64,000 nucleotides of DNA, from contig CM068583.1 in assembly GCA_035048485.1 (NCBI GenBank), positions 27,773,841 to 27,837,840 of the forward strand, given 5' to 3'. This stretch comes from Pteria penguin (Eukaryota; Mollusca; Bivalvia; Pterioida; Pteriidae). Below are positions 47,707-57,189 of the stretch, one piece after another. The first letter of the stretch is position 1. Every line of letters starts with the position of its first letter. Under the pieces are notes generated by a model. That model did not search any database and was not told the DNA's origin. It was given only the letters and a program-made list of their open reading frames with translations. A program made the position numbers and the translations under genes.

Positions 47707-48740
47707 GAAAAATCAGAAAAACAATAGGTTTCACAAGTGAACTTGTGAAACCTAATTAAATCTGGCCTTCATAGATATTGCGAAACAGTATATTCCAGAA
47801 GTGGAATTAATCAAATGTGGATCCTTAAAAATTCAAAAGAGTTGTTAGAACATCTAAAATCAAAAAGTTTTACTAAAATTCACTCCATCAAGTCTTTTGA
47901 CTTTTCGACTCTGTACACAACGATCCCTCATCAGAAATTAAAAGACAGATTAGCGGAAATTATTCAAAATGCATTTACTAGTAAAAACGGAAGCCGCAAA
48001 TTCAAATATATAGTAATAGGCCACGATAAAACTTACTTTGTTAGGGAAAATTCTGATTCCAAAAATAAATACACTGAAACAGCTGTCATCCAGATGTTGA
48101 ACTTTCTTATCGATAACATTTTTGTGGTGTTTGGAGGTAAGGTTTTTCAACAAATTGTCGGCATTCCAATGGGCACTAACTGTGCTCCGCTTCTGGCTGA
48201 CATATTCCTTTATTCATACGAAGCTGAGTTCATTCAGTCTTTGCTTTTGCAAGGAAAAAAACAATTGGCTCTTGGCTTCAATTTTACTTACAGATATATA
48301 GATGACTTGCTTTCAATTAATAATCCTTCATTCGCGGATTACCAAGTGAACTGGAGGTCAAAGAAACCACAGAAACTAGTAATTCTACTTCGTATTTAGA
48401 TATTATGTTGTCTTTCGACATTAATGGTCAATTGAACACCTCACTCTATGACAAACGTGACGATTTCAATTTCGCTATCACAAACTTTCCTTTCATAAGT
48501 AGCAACATTCCATCATCGCCCGCATACGGCGTATTCATATCTCAGTTAATACGTTATTCCAGAGCATGTTCAAATTACATTGACTTTGTTCTAAGGGCTA
48601 GGCGACTTTCAGTTAAGCTGCTCAACCAGAGTTATATATGTGCTAGACTAGCATCGTCACTGAGGAAGTTCTACGGTCGTTACGAGACTCTTATTACTCC
48701 ATATGATATCTCGTTATCCAGACTTTTAAATGATATTCTG
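47005..48740 (+). pseudogene. Penelope-like reverse transcriptase, broken frame
   Basis: Frame 1 (47005-47646) covers the N-terminal conserved region and fingers. After the insertion it resumes (YCETVYSRSGINQMWIL) into 47815-48340 with the catalytic blocks FDFSTLYTTIPH, GIPMGTNCAPLL and YIDDLL; the YxDD aspartates are present. A missing 16-bp CTTAGCATCATCTATC after GATTAC (48341) then shifts the frame, and the C-terminal part continues at 48405-48746. It is thus non-functional as assembled, though a recent copy judging by how few other changes it has. Confidence 0.85.
47647..47760. mobile_element. A-rich insertion with (AAT)n and a perfect hairpin inside the RT frame
   Basis: The frame reads ...KILS before and SGLHRYCETVYSRSG after, so about 114 bp are extra. 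They contain an A-rich tract, an AAT microsatellite and the palindrome AGGTTTCACAAG-TGAA-CTTGTGAAACCT (47726-47753, 12-bp perfect arms). ATCAGAAAAA occurs at both 47643 and 47712. The length is a multiple of three, but in-frame stops interrupt the RT. Confidence 0.7.
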
Positions 48741-48842
48741 GACTGAGACCGATTCCGATCACTTTACACAGATTTGACACCTTCTATACTAGAAGGTTAC
48801 CTACTTCGACTTCTCCATATATAGATACATATGGAATTCACA
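48309..48842 (+). repeat. Right direct repeat of the Penelope-like element (534 bp)
   Basis: The counterpart of 46467-47016, lacking 16 bp at 48341. It ends at CATATGGAATTCACA, after which the sequences diverge (RT coding after the left copy, a 224-bp tandem repeat after this one). Confidence 0.9.
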
Positions 48843-48845
48843 CGA

Positions 48846-49297
48846 TTTGACTCTTTCTACGGGGTATATGTGACGGGTGTTGCTAGCAAGCAGGAGATGC
48901 TCACTCTCCCCGGGCACCTGATCTCACTCCATCACAGGGGTTCACATATGCTCTTCAAGTAGACATATTTTGTTATTTTCCATTTGTTTTTCATTTTCAC
49001 TGATTTTGTATGTCCTATGGTTTCATGATTTTTGGACTTGTGGTTTGGATTTATCCATCAGCTTTACATTTGACTATTTCTACTGGGTATATGTGACGGG
49101 TGTTGCTAGCAAGCAGGAGATGCTCACTCTCCCCGGGCACCTGATCTCACTCCATCACAGGGGTTCACATATGCTCTTCAAGTAGACATATTTTGTTTTT
49201 TTTTTCATTTGTTTTTCATTTTCACTGATTTTGTATGTCCTATGGTTTCATGATTTTTTGACTTGTGGTTTGGATTTATCCATCATCTTTACATTTG
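48846..49297 (+). repeat. Two tandem copies of a ~224-bp unit
   Basis: The unit begins TTTGACT(C/A)TTTCTAC and runs through GTATATGTGACGGGTGTTGC, TCACTCTCCCCGGGCACCTG, CACAGGGGTTCACATATGC and TGTCCTATGGTTTCATGAT to TTATCCATCA. The two copies are almost identical apart from T-run lengths. It directly abuts the Penelope-like element and may be its 3' untranslated tail. The 71-codon frame at 48970-49185 is part of it. Confidence 0.9.
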
Positions 49298-49360
49298 ATC
49301 CCATGTTGGACATGTATTGATGTCCCTTCATTTCAAACGTGCTGTGTTGACACATTTTTG

Positions 49361-49565
49361 TGTCGTCTTTATATTTTGAGTCGTCTGTATATTTTGGGTC
49401 GTCTGTTTCTTTTTGGATCGTTTGTAATGTTTTTGTCGTCTGTATAAGTTTTAGTCATCTGCATATTTTTTTTTGTGTGTATATTTTTGAGTTGCCTGTA
49501 TATTTTTTAATTGTCTGTGTATTTTTGAGTTATCTGTGTATTTTTGAGTTGTCTGTATGTTTTCA
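49361..49565 (+). repeat. ~18-20 bp T-rich minisatellite
   Basis: Degenerate units such as GTCTGTATATTTTGGGTC and TATCTGTGTATTTTTGAGT, about ten copies. It continues the repeat-derived tail after the 224-bp units. Confidence 0.8.
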
Positions 49566-51836
49566 GCATTTATGACGCATGGGACCAGTCAAACAGACGA
49601 CACGTTTTCTTTCCAAGCATCTGGTCTGAACTCTTGTTCTAGAGGGTGAATAAATGACGACTGAGGTACATGTAACCAGTGCCACAGTAACACAGCATTA
49701 GTTTCTTTGGTATTTTACATTACATTGAATATATAAGAGTTGGTATGGTAAAATGAGAAAGCAGTATTTTGAAATAAAGGAATGAAGAGTATTTTCGAAG
49801 GAAACAATGTTTCGAATAGACCAAAATTTGAACTTCAGTGCATCAAGCTGATACGGCCAACATGTCAATTAAATAATATAGGCATGGCGTCAACAATTGA
49901 CCAAAACGATATTGTGATTGCAGTCTATCAGATATAATAAACTTAGAATACACCTTCTACACAAAGCGGTTCGGAATAGATATAAAGAGGAAACATCTGC
50001 TGTTTCATTTCAATTTCCTTTTTTTACACATCTTTAATGTTTGTAAGGGGAGGGTAATTTAAATTTAAACAGGGTGGTGGGGAATACCCCCAGTATGGAG
50101 AAACTAGTTTCCGATTTCGAAAATGTTCCATTTCCTAAAGGATCCTACCAAGCACTCTGCGAGAAATAGAAGCTAATAGGAGCACTAAGAAGATTTCTAT
50201 AGCATTTCAGATGGGCGTGGGCAATAAAGGAGGTGGATGTTGGACAGAATATCTTATTCTTTGACGATTGAGACCCAAATATTTATTTTTATCTCTTTAT
50301 CTATTGAAAGAAGGGAAACCCTGTCAAATTCGATTAAATCATGATGTTAACGATGATAACAGTATACAAACATCGTTTTTTTTGGGAACACTTTAATAAA
50401 ATGCCTGATATTACGTTTTCCCTTTTAGATATTCCGTCATCAACATAAACATTTAGAAAGATCAAAATGTATACGTGTAATATTACTACATGAGTAGCTT
50501 TTTATATGGGGTATGTCAATCAAGGCGTTAGTTGTTACTTCCTTCTGAGAAGTAACGTCATTAACTGTAGTGTGTATGGTAAGATGCAGGCCATTATCTC
50601 TGATGATTTTGATATTTAGGATTTATGGTGGTATGTATACATTAGTAGTGGTGCATTATAACCTTTTTGTCGATTATGTCAATGCCAATTTTTGAAGAAT
50701 GTTTATTTCGTGATCATTTAAAGCCATATTATTTATTTGCATCTTTTGAAATGGCATAATATTTATTTAAGACTTACCTGGCATCCTTCCTCTCATGAGC
50801 AGGATAGAATTTCACTCCCTATTGATGCCATATACATAGCGTACAGTTATGTTTTTCGGGCTGACAAAACGTTACTAAATCTATGTCCCTTTGGAATGAA
50901 GAGAGACTTCATACATTTATGATTGGAATATCATAGGATATATTCGTTTCATCAGGTTCCAAAATAATTACACACCTTTGACATCGACACTGTGAGCCTG
51001 AGATCATCGCAAAAACATGAAATTTTTTATTGGGCCCTCTATTATTGCCTATTGCCAACTTTCTTTGAGCGTTGTGCTCTGACTATTAATGCAGTGGGCC
51101 TCTTTCACAGGCCTTGTATAAACATTTTCTGTGGGATAAGGCATAAACTTCTTATTGTCTTATTGTCAGTCGGGACTCCTAAAGATCAGTAGTCCGTTTC
51201 ACTAACAATCTTAAACGTAACCTTAACAGATCCAGTGAATCAGCTATTTACCGGAGCAACTACAAATTCGTATTTCATGTAACCTGAGATGAATTTTCAA
51301 TGTCTATGAAACGTATTTTCATCGTAAGTTGAGCTTTCGGGTCCAGCTACATTTACGGATTCACGGGCTACAGGGATCTTAGCTTGTTTTCAGACATACA
51401 GACTATTGTTGGCTGATGTTTATGTTACTTTGAGGTTTTGATATAAAAAATTAGTTCCATAATAATATATCTGTATGTCAGTACCGCAAGTGTTTTACAA
51501 TCAGATATATTTGTGATATCTTCATATTTGCTTATTCTGTCCGTGGCGACTTTCGTAAAACAGTTGAGCCATAATCTTTTTTTCTTACCTTATATCTACT
51601 TATATGTTGTACCAGATGAATAATCAGGTATTCACAGACTAAATATCACTGTATATTTGAATTTACAATTTATATGACATGCTGCCATGGAAACAATGAT
51701 ACTTACATGACTGAAGAAATTGATTGTTACCACACCTTTCCTGCTATGTATATATATATTATGAAATTGAAACTGAGATATGGTATAACATATGATCGCA
51801 TAGAGAGGTAAGTTTTATCTTGTTTTCATTCCTTAG
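49566..51836. other. Non-coding stretch, nothing recognised
   Basis: AT-rich sequence with frames of at most about 66 codons and no domain. No SINE or MITE copy recognised. Confidence 0.5.
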
Positions 51837-52032
51837 ATATCTAGGACAACATCATTTCTCTGACAAAATAACACTATTAAACAAATTTTCGTTCAAATGT
51901 TACAAGAAATTTGTTTCTGGTGTCGAATATCACATTAAACATAATCCATACAAGTCCAGATTTGGTTTCCTTCTTAAAGTGTTTGTTAAAGATGAAGAAA
52001 ATGTAACAAGTACAGAAATAGATATTTGTAGG
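51837..52032 (+). CDS. Candidate internal exon of an unidentified gene
   Basis: An open 196-nt block lies between a strong acceptor (TTTTCATTCCTTAG) and a GTAATG donor. It encodes 65 residues, starting YLGQHHFSDKITLL and ending TEIDICR; composition is protein-like (Lys/Phe-rich, mixed hydrophobics) rather than repeat-like. The acceptor phase leaves one base of a split codon; the donor is at a codon end. I do not recognise the family and found no partner exon nearby. It could be an exon of a gene with large introns, or a relic. Confidence 0.35.
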
Positions 52033-52214
52033 GTAATGCAATCTGTTTGTTTGTTTTTTTTTTTTTTAAATCTTATAATCATTATAATCATTATAAGACT
52101 TTAAATTAATCAGAATATTCAACGATATCTGCTAATTGTAAAAAGTTACCATGCATTTGGTTTGCTTTTTCTTTCATTGTTATGTCATACGCTATCATTA
52201 TTTATTTTTTTATG

Positions 52215-52318
52215 TAAAACATCTAAGTCTGATTCGACCCTTGCAACGAACCCATCAGAAGCATTGAGGTAATTTTATATGTCAACGTCTACCGTTACAT
52301 GAGGTCTTATATTTCATT
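52215..52318 (-). repeat. SINE family B fragment
   Basis: On the minus strand ACCTCAATGCTTCTGATGGG followed by TTCGTTGCAAGGGTCGAATC matches the GCCTCGGATGGGTC-GTTGCAAAGG block of the family. Confidence 0.5.
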
Positions 52319-52504
52319 AATAACCTTTTTGCCAATTTTGCATGATGTAAGGGGCAATACCGGACAAATACAAAATTGCCGCTTAGATTTGTGTCATATT
52401 ACTGTGACGTCACATTCCAAGCGTTAACGTCATAGTGAAAATTCCGGCAAAAAGTGGTTTGTCCGGTATAAGACCCCTTATTAAAATTGGCAAAAGCTCT
52501 ATTC
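52319..52504. mobile_element. Foldback (MITE-like) element, ~48-bp imperfect inverted ends
   Basis: Left arm: AATAACCTTTTTGCCAATTT, then AAGGGG and ATACCGGACAAA. Right arm, minus strand: AATAGAGCTTTTGCCAATTT, then AAGGGG and ATACCGGACAAA. The centre is about 90 bp and contains two further short inverted pieces. No coding capacity. Confidence 0.75.
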
Positions 52505-52814
52505 GGGGGTTGGGGGTTATTCTAATACATGATAATTCCATTTTTGACCTTTGCAATTGGCCATGCCATCAGAAATATTTAGCTGTACTCGTCGTAGACG
52601 TGTTCCCGACAGTAAACATCAGTTTTTGATTTTTATTCCTGAACAATCAGCACCAAAATCCATGTACAGTTTCCCTTGTTTGAGTTTATGGCCTAACTAA
52701 CTGTTTGTACGATTTTGGTTCTCATCATCAATTGTAGGGTCCATAGAGGATCTGGCCACTATATTTTTACAATCTTCCTCACTAATTTTGTGGCAATTAC
52801 AATGAAAACTTGTA

Positions 52815-52895
52815 AATATTCAGTGTCTTTCAATGCATGTATGTGTATTATGCATATTCACCAATGTATTATTATGTATATTATATTAAAATGAA
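52815..52895 (-). repeat. Dispersed repeat, copy shared with 58225-58322
   Basis: GTGTCTTTCAATGCATGTAT, TTATGCATATTCACCAATGT and ATTATTATGTATATTA here match, in reverse complement, TGGTGAATGTGCATAATATA and CTTTGAAAGACACC at 58270-58322. The second copy lies just after a Penelope relic. Confidence 0.7.
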
Positions 52896-53261
52896 ACAAT
52901 GAAGGACTCATATACGCTAATATACCCAATAAATGGATGTGAAAAAAATTCAGTATTCCATATGGCGGCCGTTTAAAAAATCTTAAAGCTGGATTTTCTC
53001 CCTGATTGTCATAGTGATTTAATGAATCTGTATAAGAATGATCTACTCAATCAATGTGACTTAAGTATTGAAAATGGCGTCACATTATCCTTTATATTCG
53101 CAATAGAGGCCATCTTGAAATTGTAAGAATTTAATTCCCTCATCATCTATGTAGTAATTATTATGAAAAATTTCAAAATTGATCCATTAAACTCCAGACG
53201 CGATGGAATCTGTGGTTACTTAAAACACTCGTCGAAAATTTGTGAGTTTCATCTTTAATAA

Positions 53262-53495
53262 AACCGTACGGAAATCTTAAGCAGCAAGGGGTGTTTGACT
53301 CAGTATGTTGGTGACACCTTGAACAATTGTTTTCATAATCATATATATAAAATCTGGAAAAAATCTGGACGTAGATACAAAAAACAATCACTTTACAATC
53401 ACTTCGTAAAATATTATCATAGTCGTATTGTTACGGCTGACTTTAGATGTATACGGGACTTTCTTATACAAAATATTGACCAAGAGGTAGTAGAC
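53262..53495 (+). pseudogene. Possible GIY-YIG endonuclease relic of a Penelope-like element
   Basis: The frame reads GCLTQYVGDTLNNCFHNHIY, then SLYNHFVKYYH. This resembles the Cys-x-x-QYVG-x-T and the distal HF-x(n)-H pattern of the GIY-YIG domain that follows the RT in endonuclease-bearing Penelope elements. It runs into an AT/GTAT microsatellite (53500-53530) and has a stop upstream. The similarity is short and recalled rather than computed. It could also be chance. Confidence 0.35.
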
Positions 53496-53503
53496 TATAT
53501 ATA

Positions 53504-53534
<31 letters not shown>

Positions 53535-53959
53535 GTGTGTTTGTGTGTGTGCATTGCAATCGAATATTTTTGTGCAATCGAATATTTCTGTGCTGTTTTA
53601 TTGTTTGTTCCTGTGTATTCTCTCTTCTGAAAACGACATTTCGCTTTATAGTTGATTCATATTTTCCTTTTTTTTTTCTTTCATAACATTTTGAAAATCT
53701 AATTTATGCAGTATGAAATTTGTAATTGATTCCGGTTTTCTCTCTTTCTTTTGTTTTTGTTTTTTTACAAACAAGAGTTATCTTCCGTCTTGTTAAACAC
53801 CTCACTTAAGTAAAACACAAAAGGCTATATACCCTTAAAATGTCAGGTATCACTGTTTTGTCTTTGCTTATAATACAATTATTATTTTTTCTTTATTTTT
53901 CTTTAATATACCGTTGATATGAGATTAAATGTGCTGCATTTTCCAGATTCTAGAACACA

Positions 53960-54955
53960 ATGAACAATACAACAAAAGACATAGTTTCGGACGAAAACAC
54001 ACACAACTGGACTGTTTACCTTGAGACATCACTTCTGGTTATGCTGTGTTTATTTGGTATTACAGGAAATGTTTTGGTGATGAAAACATCCGCGTCCGTA
54101 GAAACGAAATTCGCACGTCAGATTATGATGATATTCCTAACTCTGGCTGTAGCTGATGTAATCCTTTGTGGGATCAGGATTCCCATTTTGATATTCGGTA
54201 TGTTTTTCTCTCGACATCACGTAAGTGGCATTATTTGTTTCGCCTGGCAAATGTCAGCAGCTCTATTTGGAATAATTCTGTGGACAAATTTTGTTGTCGG
54301 CGTACAACGCATGCTCATAATATATAACTTCCCATTATTTAAGAAAGTATTTACAGTCAAATTTATCTTATTGATTTTGTTTTCTATATGGATTATTGCC
54401 TTTACTGTATATATCGGAATATCTCGTGGCTTTGGATGGTCTATGGCATTCAAATCTGATACGATTTGCAAGTTCCGATCTTTCGGACTTGTAGACGACT
54501 ATATATACAGAATATTGCTACAGGCGATCCTAGGGGTAGTTCCCTTGTTTGCTTCTTGTTCCTGTCATGTATGGATCGTATTCTGCATCATAAATGCTGG
54601 ATTGACCAAGCTGGATAATCTGGAAGAAAGATCAGCTTATAGAAGAGTAAATACAACAGTTACTCTCCGAACAATTGTTCTGTTGATAGGTTGGTGTCCG
54701 TTTTTGTTGGTAAGCATGACAAATCGGTTGTATAACCTGACCGACACGCCATATCAGAAGTATCTGGAGTACTTGATTTGCTTGCAGTCCGTCGTCAGTC
54801 CTTATATTACTCTCAGTGATTCAGACTTCAAGGAATCCAATAGGAACGGCGAAGTTCACAGACTTAGGTCAGTAGTATTTCGTGGAAGTCTGCCTCGAAA
54901 TATCAAGAGTGGAGTTACATCAGGAGATATGCGATCAATTAGACAATCTGACTGA
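53960..54955 (+). CDS. Single-exon class A G-protein-coupled receptor (331 aa)
   Basis: Seven membrane segments at roughly 22-43, 55-78, 92-119, 133-154, 182-211, 232-256 and 268-287. Class A hallmarks: GNV in TM1 (36-38), LAVAD in TM2 (62-66), the Cys93-Cys170 pair expected to link TM3 and loop 2, Trp144 in TM4, a Pro in TM5, and GWCP in TM6 (244-247, for CWxP). The extracellular N-terminus has three N-glycosylation sequons (N2, N3, N16). Deviations: the E/DRY motif is VQR (115-117) and NPxxY is SPYITL (280-285). The C-tail is short and Ser/Arg-rich. ATG at 53960 follows a TTTTCCAG acceptor-like site 13 bp upstream, so a 5' UTR intron is likely. The ligand is not inferable; orphan or peptide/amine-like receptor. 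Confidence 0.85.
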   Translation: MNNTTKDIVSDENTHNWTVYLETSLLVMLCLFGITGNVLVMKTSASVETKFARQIMMIFLTLAVADVILCGIRIPILIFGMFFSRHHVSGIICFAWQMSAALFGIILWTNFVVGVQRMLIIYNFPLFKKVFTVKFILLILFSIWIIAFTVYIGISRGFGWSMAFKSDTICKFRSFGLVDDYIYRILLQAILGVVPLFASCSCHVWIVFCIINAGLTKLDNLEERSAYRRVNTTVTLRTIVLLIGWCPFLLVSMTNRLYNLTDTPYQKYLEYLICLQSVVSPYITLSDSDFKESNRNGEVHRLRSVVFRGSLPRNIKSGVTSGDMRSIRQSD

Positions 54956-55265
54956 GCTTAATGACATTCTGAGTTTCAATTTGTCACCACATTATACTAC
55001 AAAATCACGTTAAGATGTGGTACTGTGTAGTATAATTATACTACAAAATCATGTTCACGCCGTGGTATTGTATACTTTAATTATTCTACAAAATCATGTT
55101 CACGCCGTGGTATTGTATACTATAATTATACTATAAAATCATGTAATAGTCGTGGTATTGTGTACTTTAATTATACTACGAAATCATGTAGAAGTCGTGG
55201 TAATGTGTACTATAATTATACTACAAAATCATGTACAAGTCGTGGTATTGTGGGCTATAATTATA

Positions 55266-55512
55266 CAACATTCCATAATCGCCCGCATACGGCGTATTCA
55301 TATCTCAGTAATTACGTTATTCCAGAGCATGTTCAAATTACAATGACTTTGTTCTGAGGGCTAAGCGACTTTCAGATAAGCTACTCAACCAGAGTTATAT
55401 ACTGTATGTGGTAGACTAGCAACGTCACTGAGGAAGTTCTACGGTCATTACGAGACTCTTTTTACTCCAAATGATATCTCGTTATCCAGATTTTTAAGTG
55501 ATATTCTGGACT
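55266..55512 (+). mobile_element. 247-bp Penelope-like fragment inside the minisatellite
   Basis: From CAACATTCCA to GATATTCTGGACT it matches 48502-48745 (the RT C-terminal region, RYSRACSNY to LNDILD) with scattered substitutions and small indels. Minisatellite units border it on both sides. It has ATTCCA like the right repeat rather than AGTCCA of the left repeat at 46680. Confidence 0.9.
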
Positions 55513-55639
55513 CTGGTTTCATGATACCAATAGTCGTGGTATTGTGTACTTTAATTATACTAAAAAATCATGTAGAGTCGTGGTATTGTGTACTATAACT
55601 ATACTACAAAATTATGCAATAGTCGTGGTATTGTGTTAA

Positions 55640-56044
55640 TATAGAACACATATACCTTTTAATTTTGTGCACCATATGCGCATTTCGACAACTTATGTCT
55701 CTTCAGTGATGCTAGTATTCGAATGATAGGAATTCTCAAAATATATAAAAATATGAAGAGCAGTGTTGAAGCTAAAATGACCGAAACTTAAACCAAAGAA
55801 TCTATCTAAGGACAGAGCTATGTATGAAGGAGATACTCCTTTGTTTTAGAGTGATTAACTTAATTTAATGACTGAAAATTTGAAGTATATGTTTCATGTC
55901 AATACAAAAGCATTCAAAACTAGACTTATGATGCCCTCGGGACGTATCAGTCCACCAGCAATGACACCTGCCTAGTGGTTATAATAAATAAAGAACATAT
56001 ATATCTTTTAATTTTGTGCACCATATGTGCAATTCGACAAGTTA
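55640..56044. repeat. ~350-bp block flanked by a duplicated AT-rich segment
   Basis: A segment with CTTTTAATTTTGTGCACCAT and CATTTCGACAACTTATG at 55655-55698 recurs at 56005-56049 (with AATTCGACAAGTTATG). Between them is unique-looking sequence including GATGCCCTCGGGACGTATCA and GCCTAGTGGTTATAATAAAT. It interrupts the 45-bp array and has no coding frame. Confidence 0.7.
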
Positions 56045-57189
56045 TGTGTATTATAATTACACTACAAACTTACGGTAATAGTCGTGGTATTGTGTACCTT
56101 AATTATCCTACAAAATCATGTAGAAGTCTTAGTATTGTGTACTTTAATGGTATTACAAAATGATGTAGAAGTCTTGGTATTGTGTACCTTAATTATCCTA
56201 CAAAATGATGTAGAAGTCTTGGTATTGTGTACTTTAATGGTATTACAAAATGATGTAGAAGTCTTGGTATTGTGTACTATAATGAAATTACAAAATGATG
56301 TAGAAGTCTTGGTATTGTGGGCTATAATGGTATTACAAAATGATGTAGAAGTCTTGGTATTGTGTAATATAATGAAATTACAAAATGATGTAGAAGTCTT
56401 GGTATTGTGGGCTATAATGGTATTACAAAATGATGTAGAAGTCGTGGTATTGTGTACTATAATGATATTACAAAATCATGTAGACGTCGTGGTATTGTGT
56501 ACTATAATTATCCTACAAAATCATGTAGAAGTCTTGGTATTGTGTACTATAATGATATTACAAAATGATGTAGAAGTCTTGGTATTGTGTACTATAATGA
56601 AATTACAAAATGATGTAGAAGTCTTGGTATTGTGTACTTTAATTATCCAACAAAATCATGTATAAATCGTGGTATTGTGTACTTTAATGGTAATACAAAA
56701 TGATGTAGAAGTCTTGGTATTGTGTACTATAATGGTATTACAAAATGATGTAGAAGTCGTGGTATTGTGGGCTATAATGGTATTACAAAATGATGTAGAA
56801 GTCGTGATATTGTGGGCTATAATTTTCCTACAAAATCATGATCAAGTCGTGGTATTGTGTACTATAATGGTATTACAAAATCATGTAGAAGTCGTGGTAT
56901 TCTGGACTATATTCAGTTTTCCTACTATCTTGATGCATTGCTGTGAATGCCACAACGGCGTATCGTTAATTACCTCCGTGATCTACATGATATCTAGATA
57001 GATACGACAGTGTTAGGACATAAAGGCAAATACTAGTAATTTAGAATAATTGAAGAAGCAGTCGTGGATATGGAATTATTCTATGTATGAGTAAAACAAG
57101 ATACCATACACACAACATTTAAGCATACATCACTGATTAAATGAAACGAACGGATGTGGTTAGTTTATTATATTACAAAAATGATCATG

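Larger units (their letters stand above)
46467..48842 (+). mobile_element. Penelope-like retroelement in partial tandem arrangement, decayed
   Basis: A 5'-truncated copy (46467 to about 47016) is joined head to tail to a longer copy that ends at 48842, so the two carry the same ~540-bp end. The longer copy encodes a reverse transcriptase with the block order of Penelope-like elements: LLLKGPKYREP, ITPADKASNN, LYCIPKMHKTPYK, FDFSTLYTTIPH, GIPMGTNCAPLLADIFLY and YIDDLL. No GIY-YIG endonuclease is visible after the RT; the frame stops at RLLNDILD. Two breaks show it is dead: a 114-bp A-rich insertion and a 16-bp deletion. It lies in the same orientation as, and about 660 bp downstream of, the DUF1647 gene. 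Confidence 0.85.
54985..56925 (+). repeat. 45-bp minisatellite in three blocks
   Basis: Units such as ACAAAATGATGTAGAAGTCT followed by TGGTATTGTGTACTATAATG and AAATT occur in 54985-55262 (about 6), 55513-55637 (about 3) and 56045-56925 (about 19). Because the unit is 15 codons and lacks stops in one frame, it yields long artefactual frames (LVLCTIMVLQNDVEV repeats, 193 codons at 56084-56665). It starts some 30 bp after the GPCR stop codon and so may be in that gene's 3' UTR. Confidence 0.9.

Noticed and set aside
56084..57001. Long Val/Leu-rich repeat proteins (193 and 110 codons)
   Set aside because: They are translations of the 45-bp minisatellite; the unit length is a multiple of three and lacks stops in this frame.
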